From NCBI GenBank assembly GCA_013397115.1, contig VWZW01002568.1, positions 2,000,073 through 2,064,072 on the forward strand: a DNA stretch of 64,000 nt. The letters run 5' to 3'. This DNA is from Edolisoma coerulescens (taxonomy: Eukaryota; Chordata; Aves; Passeriformes; Campephagidae). Under the pieces are notes generated by a model. The model had not been told where the DNA came from and made no database searches. It saw only the letters and a program-made list of their open reading frames with translations. The position numbers were made by a program, and so were the translations under genes. Of this stretch, positions 1-9,120 are shown piece by piece (position 1 is the first letter of the stretch; every line of letters starts with the position of its first letter).

Positions 1-117
1 TGTTTTTTACGATAATTATAAGACCCCACCTTCATGTACCTTATCCTTCTATGCCTTTACTCTGTGTTAAAGACATTAATAAATCTTTTAATTTTTTTTC
101 CCCATTTCAGATGGGAA

Positions 118-376
118 GACAGTGATAGGGACAAGGGGGAAGAGTTTTAAATTGAAAAGGAGAGATTTGGGTTAGAGATTAGGGAGAAATTCTTCCCTGT
201 GAGGGTGGTGAGGCTCTGGCACAGGTTACCCAGAGAAGCTGTGGCCGCCCCATCCCTGGAGGGGTTGGATGGGGCTTGGAGCAACCTGGGATAGTGGAAG
301 GCATCCTTGCCCAGGGTGGGAGGAAGTAGATGATTATTAAAGTCTCTTCCAACACAAACCATTCCATGATTCTGTG
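118..376 (+). mobile_element. CR1 LINE 3' fragment
   Basis: Sense-strand CR1 3' end: 'agggagaaattcttccctgt', 'cacaggttacccagagaagc' and 'gggatagtggaaggcatcct', ending in 'ccattccatgattctgtgat'. It is 5' truncated and missing a short piece after 'ccctggagg'. Confidence 0.9.
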
Positions 377-378
377 AT

Positions 379-1331
379 TAATTAAAAAGCAGTTACCGTT
401 ACAGAAATAATTGCACTGGCCGTGTGTTTTAGTTTGACAGAAATAAAATGTTAAAGCCAAACAACCATTAGCTATTTCCACAAATAAATAAAAAGCAACA
501 AACCTAGCTAGTTTGTACTTATTGACACACTAACAGCTGCTAGAGCATCTCCAACATTTAACAAATTTTTGAATAAACATTTAATAATCGAATGTATAGA
601 ATGAAGTTTCTTAGTAAGCTATGCATTGCTAAGACTGATAATATTTTAATACTACACACCCATAAAATGCAACATCCCTTTCTGAAACAGGCTGTAACTT
701 AAGGTAGAACTTTATATTTCTAACATTTGAGTCCTACTCAAGGCAGATCCTGTAACCTGCAACGCTGTTTTTAAAAGATGACTTAGAAAAAAATGCAGGA
801 AAAAGGAAAATACACACTATACATTTTTCATGTGGAAATATTTACATCCTTATATATCAAATGGTTATCAATAACAGAGGCAGGATCATTGGTAGTGACA
901 TAGCAGGTATCTTCTTATAGAGTGTGTCCTCATGATTGGCAGCCTCATTTTCAGCATCATTTGGATGCTAAAAACATTCATAATATTTTTGTAATCCTCT
1001 CCATCCCTCTGCAAAAAAAAAAAAAAAAAGAAAACAGCCTACACCCAAACCTTTAATACTCACTCCAAATCCAGATCTAGTCCTAGTCAATGTCTCACAT
1101 GTTAAGTGGACAAAATCAGTGGTTTTAGTCCATTTATCAACATACATTGTAGTCTTTAGCACAAATAATACCAGAAAATGTGTTGTTACCACTTCTGATT
1201 TTTTAGGTTTGTCCTTCCAGTTTAACCCTTAACAGCCTGTGACATCCAGCCTCATGGTTGCTGGGACCTTTTGCTCAGATTCATTCTCTTCTGCGTTTTC
1301 TGTAATTCGTTGATTGGAGCTACATTTGCTG
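379..1331. other. no gene seen; AT-rich intronic or downstream DNA
   Basis: AT-rich single-copy-looking DNA. An A-run lies at 1012-1029. No exon with supported splice sites is visible. Confidence 0.5.
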
Positions 1332-1478
1332 AATCATAGAATATCTCAAATTGGAGGGGACCCATAAAGGATCATTGAGTCCCACCCCTGATCCTCACAA
1401 GAACACCTGAAACTAAATCATATGGCAGAAAGGTTGTCCAGCCACTCCTTGACCAACTTGAGCTCTGACAGCCCTGGC
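1332..1478 (-). mobile_element. CR1 LINE 3' fragment
   Basis: Antisense CR1: 'gaatcatagaatatctcaaa', then 'ggaggggacccataaaggat', with the diverged 'ccactccttgaccaacttga' block. It is an older subfamily with indels. Confidence 0.75.
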
Positions 1479-2577
1479 AATGACCTCATGCTTGTACTCA
1501 TTTTTCCTGTTACAGGGTGTTGCTGTTTTTTCCAACTTGTACACTCATAAATCTAAATTTCAGAGTTGTACCTCTTGGAAATCCACCAGAAAGTTGTTAC
1601 CAAAATTTCAGCAGTCAGACATAATATTATGTTTAGCATTTTTTCTTCTTAAGCTGGTTTTAACTTTAGGTAGCTGGCTGGTTTAAGGTACAAATTACAT
1701 ACATCACCAGGTTCAATTTTATTCTTTAGACACATAAACAAGATAATAAGGTCATGATCGCCTATACCAAAGCTTCCTGTTAGTTCTGGAGATTTATTGA
1801 CTCTCTCATCTTCAAAGGTGCCATTTTCAATGGTGGAAATAAAGTTTTTCAAGCATGTTTGAATCAATGGAGGAGGCTACAAGTTTTCTGGATAGAAGCA
1901 GTTTCAGGGATGAAATACTGCCCTGAGATTCCTAGGTTGTTTTTAATTAAATAAAAACTATTCTATATTATTAAGCATATGATTAACTGGATTAAGTACG
2001 AGCTATCAGAGCTCAGGCAGAAATTATATATGGGAAATAATTCTCAGAGATGTGTGGCAATACCAAACACTACCACTGAAATGGAAGATATTTGGTGTTT
2101 CCACTGGTGATTTATAATTAAAACTGAAATTGATTCTTATGAAATTTTGTAAAACAAGGGAAAAACGGCAAACTGGTAGAAAGGAAGGAGGAGGAGCTGA
2201 TCTGAGCAAGCTAGGAGGAAGGGAGGGAAACCCAGTTTGCAGATTGAGATAACATCTTCAGGAATACCACAGTGATTTCTAGCTGAAGGTGTCCAAGGAG
2301 TTCAGAATAAGAATCAATCAGGTACCATTCTGAAAAGGTTTAGGGAAAGGACAGAAAATTGAAGCTTGGAAATGTAAGTTGTAGGAGGATGCAAGCTCTC
2401 TGTTGAACCACCAGAATAAATTGCAAAAAGCAAAAAGAAACAATATGTTCCTCCACCTCCAGGTGTGTTCTGTTAACAGTGCCTTAGTCCATCAAAAGTT
2501 CTTTAATTCAAGAGAGAAATAATTACGAGAAGCTGAGGAGATTTTTCTTGCAAGACCAAGGTTAGGCAAGGCAATAT

Positions 2578-2697
2578 CTAGATCCCTTCTCCCTGCTGTA
2601 CTGCATAACTGTGCATGTTGGTTTCTTCCTCATCTTCATCCTCAGCTGCTCCTTTTGGTACAACACCCAGGGCCCCTGATCCACTGGACTTTGCATT
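2578..2697 (-). CDS. weak candidate for cytoplasmic-tail last exon
   Basis: Behind a pyrimidine-containing stretch ending TTGTAG, the minus strand is open for 39 codons to a TAG. It reads NAKSSGSGALGVVPKGAAED, then an acidic EDEEETNMH stretch, ending QQGEGI. An ATTAAA lies about 70 bp further on. A short acidic end would suit a cytoplasmic tail, but this exon starts in phase 0 while the transmembrane exon leaves one base, so an unseen exon would be needed between them. I cannot match it to a known fibrocystin tail. Confidence 0.13.
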   Translation of the reverse strand, partial: NAKSSGSGALGVVPKGAAEDEDEEETNMHSYAVQQGEGI

Positions 2698-2863
2698 CTA
2701 CAAGCACCCACTAAAGAGAAAAGCTCTGTTTTGCAAGTCTTACTGTGGTGATTAATAAATAAAGGCTCTGGAAACTTAATTGTGTTAGAAAAGCAGTATT
2801 TCTTATGAGGGGAAGAGCTACAAAGGAGAAACTAAACAAAAAGAGTGCAGCTTTGATTTCTTC

Positions 2864-2883
2864 ACTCTCTCTCTCTCTCTCTC
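2864..2883. repeat. (CT)n microsatellite
   Basis: A near-perfect run of about ten CT units. Confidence 0.9.
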
Positions 2884-4093
2884 CAAAACCAACAGCACTT
2901 TAAATAAGGGGGAATCAAACATTAGACATTTCCAAGTCATATGCATTAAATTCACTTAAGATATTGTTATCCTTGTTTAGATTTGAACATATTGGGGAAT
3001 CTTTTTGTCTTGCAACTATTCCTAAAAGACTCTAAGTGGCTGGATTGCCTTTTTCTGACAAAAAAATTCTTTCTATGAATTATTTACATGACGGCTCCAA
3101 TCAACGCTGTACCTGTCAGCCTCCCCAGCCAAAATGAAAGTTCACTATGTAAAGGTGCCAAGGGAGAGTGGCAGCCTCCCACTGCGAGTTTATAGACAGA
3201 ACTAAGTCAGCACGCATTATGTGTCAGAGCCGACATCAGACAGAATCAGATCCTTTGATCTCAGACCTCCACAGGAAGCTTAGATCTCAGACAAATTAGA
3301 TAAAAAATGAATTTATAGCAGATATGTATCCTAAGGCACACAGCTGAATGCTGTGTTTTGGAAGAGTATGGCAAATATCAAAACACATAAACTGCAGAAT
3401 TTCCTCTCTCCTTCTCTCTCTCCCTCTGCTTTTGTGATAGACGCTAATTAAAAGGAGATAAAACTCCAGCTTGTGTCTTCCTGTCTCTTATGTAATCCAC
3501 AGGCTTCGGTAAGAAGGAGGAAAAAGAAATTCCCAAAACAGAGTAAGTGGGGGGTTCAGCAGGGTTATCCGAATGCCCTTAGATCTGTGCTGTTGGCAGG
3601 TGAGATAAAAAAAAAGCCCTCGACTACTGTAAGAACATTTCACACTTGCAGAGAGGGAAGCCGGTGCTTTGTGCTGCCAGCCACATGCCCCCGGGGCTGT
3701 CTGCTTTTCTGTGACCTCAGAAGGAGTCGGGTTTGATCAGCAGATGATGAAAGGACAAGTCTCGAGGAGGTGTGCAGGAAAAGGGTTGTTTGTGGCAGGA
3801 CCCTGGGGAGTAAAGTGGGACACGGAGTGGGATGGGTGGGAGTGGAGCTGCTGTGGGCTGCTGGGTTGGACTCACAGAGACCGTGAAAATGAGCCCTGGG
3901 TGGGTTTTTTTTTACTTCCAGTGTAACTCAGTGCAGTCCTTCACAGCCTGCAAACCTGTTCAGAGCTTTTGATCCCCCTCCAGTACCTGGAGATTTTGGC
4001 AGGGAGGAGCCCTGCCCCTCCAGGCATGTGGGGACATCAGGAGTGTTGGTCCCTGCCCTACTCCAAAAACGCTAGGAGAAATCATGGACTCGT

Positions 4094-4192
4094 TGAATCA
4101 TAGGATATCCTGAATTGTGGGGAAGGGACCCACAAGGATCACTGAAATCCAGGCCCTGTTCCTGCACAGGGCACCCCAAGAATCTCGTCTAA
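4094..4192 (-). mobile_element. CR1 LINE 3' fragment, degraded
   Basis: Antisense: 'gaatcataggatatcctgaa', then 'gggacccacaaggatcactg' and 'gttcctgcacagggcacccc'. Confidence 0.75.
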
Positions 4193-4349
4193 ATAGGATT
4201 ATGCTGCTGCCTTCAGTGTAGCAGAGAATTCACTCCATCTATATTAAAGGAGATGAAATGACAAATAGAAAAAAAATCAGGGAGGAGAAGGACGAGGCAA
4301 TGAAGAGATAGACTTTTTGAGAATGTGCCATTGATCCTACACAAACCTA

Positions 4350-4530
4350 TAGAATCACAGAACCATTAAAGTCAGAAAAAACCTCCAAGATTATTGAATC
4401 TAACCACCAGCACAGCACCACCGTATTCACCATTAAACCTTTCCCCAGCCGCCACATCCCACACATTTTGTGAACACTTCCAGTGGTGGTGACTCCATCA
4501 CTTCCCTGGGAACACCTGAACAGGTTAAAA
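4350..4530 (-). mobile_element. CR1 LINE 3' fragment (CCTCCAAGAT subfamily)
   Basis: Antisense: 'tagaatcacagaaccattaa', 'aacctccaagattattgaat' and 'ggtgactccatcacttccct'. The tail of the element is truncated. Confidence 0.85.
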
Positions 4531-4814
4531 GACATAAACTGACTCTTTTGGTGTTCAACCGTTTATGAATTGCAGTCTCACCTCCTGCTACAGGCAGTGC
4601 ACTTTTATTTGGTCCTTGACTGCAGCAAGGCTTGGTGGGAGCTGCAGGAGGCTGTGCTTGTTCACTGGGTCCCTTGGTGCTGCCCCGTGGTACATCAGGC
4701 AGCTCAGTCCTCGTTTCTGCAATGAAACACAGTCATATCACCCTCAGTACACCCTCTGCTCAGCAGGAATTATTAATTCAAGCAAAAATTGAATATATTG
4801 TTGAATGTATAGTA

Positions 4815-4955
4815 GAATATTGCTTGAATTACCCCACCAAATGCCGTGTCCACACAGCTTTGAACACTTCCAGAGATGGTGACTCCACCACTGCCCTGGG
4901 CAGCCTGTTCCAGTGCTTAACAATCCTTTCCAAGAAGAAACTTTTTGTAATATCT
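4815..4955 (-). mobile_element. CR1 LINE fragment
   Basis: Antisense: 'cacttccagagatggtgact' and 'ccactgccctgggcagcctg', with 'caatcctttccaagaagaaa'. It has lost the 3' terminal part. Confidence 0.82.
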
Positions 4956-5008
4956 TTCTGGACCCAGACATCTTTTATAGACATAAAACTGTATAATCTT
5001 GAACTATC

Positions 5009-5092
5009 ACAGAATCATAGAATATTCTGAGTTGGAAGGGACACACACTGATTAATGAAGCCCAGCTCTTGTCCCTGCATAAACTATATTCT
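5009..5092 (-). mobile_element. CR1 LINE 3' terminal fragment
   Basis: Antisense: 'cagaatcatagaatattctg' and 'gagttggaagggacacacac'. It ends about 130 bp from the transmembrane exon. Confidence 0.8.
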
Positions 5093-5220
5093 ATTTACTG
5101 AATGTCTCAGACATTTTTCTCAGTTCTATTGTCTGAGACCCATTCTGGCCACTCTGGGGACTTGTGAAATAAAATAAGGACTCTGCAAGTATAAATTTTT
5201 TGCGGGTATTTCCAACTTAC

Positions 5221-5376
5221 TGTTGCTTTTGCTCTTCCTGAACCAGCAGAATGAAAGAACGACGACGAAGGCAGATGCTGCTGAACCCAGTATGACAACG
5301 AGGATCATGCTGGCCTTGGCTCTCACGGGGACAGGGAAGGTGGCAAATGGCTGGGACAGCACAGTGAACTTCGCCC
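5221..5376 (-). CDS. PKHD1: PKHD1 transmembrane exon with start of ciliary tail
   Basis: This 156-bp exon has acceptor TTTAAATTCTCAG and consensus donor AACA/GTAAGT. Two bases complete a glycine, then 51 codons follow, leaving one A. It encodes AKFTVLSQPFATFPVPVRAK, then a single hydrophobic helix (about MILVVILGSAASAFVVVLSF, exon residues 23-42), then CWFRKSKSN. The helix plus positively charged flank fits a type I membrane protein with the tail in the cytosol. The CW-(F/L)-(R/K)-K/R-SKS pattern resembles the fibrocystin ciliary-targeting motif (established for mammals) and separates this gene from its paralogue PKHD1L1. Only one Cys precedes the Trp here, whereas mammals have several. CR1 fragments start about 130 bp beyond the donor. 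Confidence 0.85.
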
Positions 5377-5541
5377 CTGAGAATTTAAAGCAGCCAGTTC
5401 ATTACAAAAGCAAAAATGCTGGTTTCACAGCTAGAACACCACCCTATAACATTTCAACAGGGATGCCACTGTTAAAGATGCATTCAGGGACAAACCATAA
5501 ATCCGTCTGTCTCCAGACAGATCCAACATTAATGGACAACA

Positions 5542-5547
5542 TTTATT
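5542..5547 (-). promoter_or_regulatory. AATAAA poly(A) signal candidate
   Basis: A consensus hexamer on the minus strand lies 43 bp after the stop of the candidate terminal exon, followed by a T/G-containing stretch. The hexamer is common by chance in AT-rich DNA, so the spacing is the only support. Confidence 0.25.
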
Positions 5548-5589
5548 TAGGACTGAGTACCAGGACAACCCAAATGTGTAACAATATTT

Positions 5590-5750
5590 CTACAAGCTAG
5601 GATTCAAGCTTTCAGTGCTTCCTGAAGCATAAACACCTTCTTTGTATTCAACAATACTTAATATTTCCTCCATGGATTTGTCTAACTGACACAAAGCATC
5701 TGCTTCTGAGGCCAAACAGATCAGGCCCCTACCAAAAACCTGCACATATT
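5590..5750 (-). CDS. candidate alternative PKHD1 terminal exon (anchor-less)
   Basis: A strong acceptor (TTTTTCTGTCTTGCAG) is followed by two bases that complete the glycine codon position left by the exon at 9013 (here making Glu), then 52 more residues and a TAG stop. The frame starts EYVQVFGRGLICLASEADA and ends STESLNPSL. There is no transmembrane segment. An AATAAA follows about 43 bp after the stop. If used, the protein would end before the membrane helix of the 5221-5376 exon and would be secreted. I do not recognise the peptide. It could equally be a chance open frame behind a cryptic acceptor: phase compatibility has a one-in-three chance. Confidence 0.3.
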
Positions 5751-7225
5751 CTGCAAGACAGAAAAACTGGTTGTGACAAGAAAGTTGTGAATACACAGTT
5801 TTTACAGGATATACCTGAATCATATCAATATAAGTTAAAGGGAACCCAAAAACATTCACCAGCATGAAGATTAAATCCATGATGCAGAAAACTTCCAGTG
5901 AACTTGTTAATATTTTCCACCGTGTCAATAATGAGCATTATAAATAAAACCTGCCAGTGTCCCTGCTGTTACACAGTAAATATTTAGTCTCTTGAAAGAC
6001 AGAAGCTTTGGGTAATGCTCTGCACCCAGAGATCCTAAAGTTTTCTGTAAATGGCAGAATCAAGCCAGGCACTGCTCATAGCTTCTGTGTTCAAGAGTTC
6101 ATTGGGTCTCAGATCTGAGTCTCAGGGACTGGAAGATGCTCAATACTGCCCATTTGAAATAGAGAGAGGGTTTGGTTCCCTAAATTATTTCCAAAACAAG
6201 TTCTGAATGCAGATGTGCCAGGCAAGGACAGGAGTTTAGGAAACCTGACCCTGATACTCCCTGTAGACCAACCTGAAGGATGTGGATTAGCACATCAACT
6301 CATTATCTGTCTCATTACCTGACTCATTATTGGTCCTAACCCCACAATTCTAATAATTTTGATGGATGGATATTTCTTCTACTTGAGTTCTGCTTTTAAT
6401 AAAAATCTAAAAGCCTTTTTTTTCATCAATTCATTAAAAAAAATCAGAAACGCTGTCAGATGGAGGCTTGGAGACCAGGGTAAGTAGCTGTAAGTACTTT
6501 TAGCAGAAACTAATTAGGTGTGTGTCAGTGTTGTCCACCTGAACGAAGCTGAGCTTCATCAGAACAAGGTGGGAAGTATGTTCCAATTGGGAGAAATCTG
6601 CCTGCAGGTACAAACACATATGAACTTCAGCTGAGAGAAGAAATCTCTCAGGTGTCAAGGACTATACACAGACAGGTGTTTAAAGGTGTTTTGCACTATC
6701 CTAATGGTTCGTGAGTAGGATGCTGTTGGTTTAAATGGAAAGTGGATGTATCAAACCCATTGGGATCCATATCAGTGAAGGGAATATTCCTGTAAAACAA
6801 GGAGCAAGACTATGCAGTGGTGCTCTGAAGAGTCTGCTCTCCCCAGGAACTACCACTAAAACATTTGGGATTATTGCATTCAGCATCAGCTGCACCTCCT
6901 GAGCTGTCTCCAAACAGTAAATTATGCCAGGGTAGGTGTACAGAGCAACTGGATCATGAAGATGTATCTTAAACATCTACTGTTTGATTGTTTAATTTTG
7001 GTTTATCTCAAGCAATAAAATTAAATCTCTTCAGTAAGAATCTGGCAGTGTAAAAGCCTTTATACTGTCTCCAGCATGGTTGCCAATTACAAGGAGCAAA
7101 AGGGATTCTTTCTTTGGTGTGTACTTTTGCAGTGCATGTTAAAAGTGCACAATAATCTGATTTACACAGGTGATACCTGCACAGGTGCATCAGCTGCCTG
7201 TAAACATTGCTACCTCTAAACATCC
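5751..7225. other. intron, no gene or clear repeat
   Basis: Intronic DNA between the candidate terminal exon and the next CR1. The frame upstream of 5750 is open but reads through the acceptor, so I treat it as intron. Confidence 0.5.
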
Positions 7226-7458
7226 TCCCTGGGGGAAAGGCTTTAAGCTGAAAGAGGGCAGATTTAAATTAAATATTAAGCACTGGTACAGGTTGCCCAG
7301 AGAAGCTGTGGCAGCCCCATCCCTGGAGGTGTTCAAGGCCAGGCTGGATGGGGCTCTGAGCATCCTGGTCTAGTGAAAGGTGTCTCTTCCCAAGGCAGGG
7401 GAGTTGAAGCTCAATGATCTTGAAGATCCCTTCCAACCCAAACCATTCTGTGACTCTC
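7226..7458 (+). mobile_element. CR1 LINE 3' fragment
   Basis: Sense: 'ggctttaagctgaaagaggg', 'caggttgcccagagaagctg' and 'ttccaacccaaaccattctg'. It has an internal deletion where 'ttcttccctgtgagggtggt' would be. Confidence 0.92.
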
Positions 7459-7922
7459 TTATTAATTCTTAGTAACTCTCTAACTGGCTAAATATTTCAG
7501 AAAAGGGATCTCTGTATGACCTTTGTTAAGAAAAAAGATTTGGGGATTTCACTGGAATAGGTTTCTAAACACATTTCATTAAGTTGTGCTTCCAGCCTAA
7601 AGAGTCAGATCCTGTGAGGTGCTGACTTTCCATCTGCTGTCACTGAAGTGAAGCTACTGGGAGCTGCATGTGTTCAGCAGCTCAAAATACACAAAAACCC
7701 CCCTTGAAACACCCACCTCCAAGTGCTCCTGCACCCCAATTCTCCCTTTGCCAAGCCATGGGCAGCACTGGATTTGAATAAGCCACTTGTGGCAGTCTAA
7801 ATGTTGACAAAATTCTATTCTTTTTTTGCTCAGAATTTTTCATTACCCACGTCCACTTGGCCACTTCACCACTCAGATGTACTTTTTCCCTCTGTTTTTT
7901 TTATGGCTGAGGCAAGACATGA

Positions 7923-8074
7923 GAGATAGACAGACAGATAGATAGATAGATAGATAATATATCTATATCATCTACAATGATATTTATCTAGTGAGATATT
8001 ATATTATATCCATGCATACATATCTATATATAAAGACAGATGGATGGATGGATGGATGCATGGATGGATGGATG
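7923..8074. repeat. compound (GATA)n / (TA)-rich / (GGAT)n microsatellite
   Basis: GATA/GACA units at 7923-7955, TA-rich spacer, then GGAT units at about 8038-8074 with one GCAT interruption. Confidence 0.92.
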
Positions 8075-8083
8075 CAATGATAG

Positions 8084-8163
8084 AATAGAGATTTTACACA
8101 TGGTCTTACAACATCTATATCTTAATAGAGATTTTACACATGGTTTTGCAACATCTATATCTC
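8084..8163. repeat. 40-bp direct tandem duplication, two copies
   Basis: Copies at 8084-8123 and 8124-8163 both start 'aatagagattttacacatgg' and end 'caacatctatatct'. They differ at a few positions. Confidence 0.93.
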
Positions 8164-9012
8164 AATATGTCCTTGGACTGCCTGCCAGGCACATTCCTGT
8201 TTCTCCAAAGACTTGCCTCAGCAGTCACCTTGAGACAAGAAACCAACATTTTGACCCCTCTATACCTTCAGAAACAGATTTAGAGATAAATTCTGCCCCC
8301 CAAACAGTTGTAGAGGTGCTTCTCTTCTGCAGACACCTTGAGGATTTTACAAGGCACAGTTCACGGGGTGCATTGTCCCCAGTGTCCCCCTCAGCTGGAA
8401 TTTCCAAGGAGGCATAAGCACATCTGCCTCCTCATTACTGAGCTGCTCAGAGGCCTCTGGAGGTGCCAACATCATCTCCATAAGCTCTCAGGGGAGCCCT
8501 GGCAGAGCCCAGTCCTGGAGTCATGCTCTGAATGTGCAGAACCACCTATAAAGGTGACCAGGTGCAGGCAAACAGTCAGGAAAAGGCACTATGAAAACAG
8601 CCAGGGGCACAGATGGAAAATTTCTGAATATAAACAGGGGAAAAAGGAGGGAATGAAAGGTCTCAGTTGATAGGAAAAAAAGTTTGCTGTGGCAACTTAA
8701 CTGACTTTAAGTATCTGATTTCTTGGGATCCATGGCAGGGAATCCAGGGACAATGAGGCACCTTTTCCTGACAATACTTCTCTGTACTAATCCATCAGAT
8801 TTGAGAGATCTTACATGAACAGCACAGGAATCACCCAGCTCTCCCACTGCCTGGGGAATGCCAGCTTGGATGTGGAACAGAACTCAGGCTGTTTAGAGGT
8901 TTGGCATCACTCCACCCATTCAAACAAAGTTTAACTCCATTTTTATAAATTCAGGCCACTTTTAGGGCTTTGATTTCACCGGATCAAAAAATACACAGAA
9001 CATGGAGCTTAC

Positions 9013-9120
9013 CTGGAGGTGATGTGACAGTGAACACAAGTCTCCAGTTTGTCCCGGAGCTGGAGACAGCCAGATTGGAAAAGCTGGCACATCCCTCTAT
9101 GACCTGCACTTGGGTGAGCC
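9013..9120 (-). CDS. PKHD1: PKHD1 exon, membrane-proximal SFSNLAVSSSG segment
   Basis: This 108-bp exon (36 codons, phase 1 in and out) has acceptor TCACTCTCCAG and donor CCAG/GTAAGC. It reads GLTQVQVIEGCASFSNLAVS then SSGTNWRLVFTVTSPPG. The pattern 'xxGxASFSNLAVSxSGxxxxLxFTVTSPPG' is the recurring beta-sandwich-like unit found in the last extracellular part of fibrocystin. It follows 3.2 kb of intron and precedes the transmembrane exon by 3.6 kb. The candidate alternative terminal exon at 5750-5590 is phase-compatible with the same donor, so this exon could splice either way. Confidence 0.85.

Larger units (their letters stand above)
1479..4093. other. mostly featureless; (CT)n and a repeat-poor block
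   Basis: No recognisable exon except the weak tail candidate at 2578-2697. An open minus-strand frame at 1867-1649 (includes ENGTFEDERVNKSPELTG) lacks a good acceptor. A (CT)n run is at 2864-2883. The segment at about 3080-3300 keeps CpGs and carries no interspersed repeat, so it may be conserved non-coding DNA. Confidence 0.4.
7459..9012. other. intron with microsatellite cluster
   Basis: It contains GATA and GGAT arrays and a 40-bp direct duplication (7923-8163). The rest shows no exon or transposon that I recognise. Confidence 0.5.
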
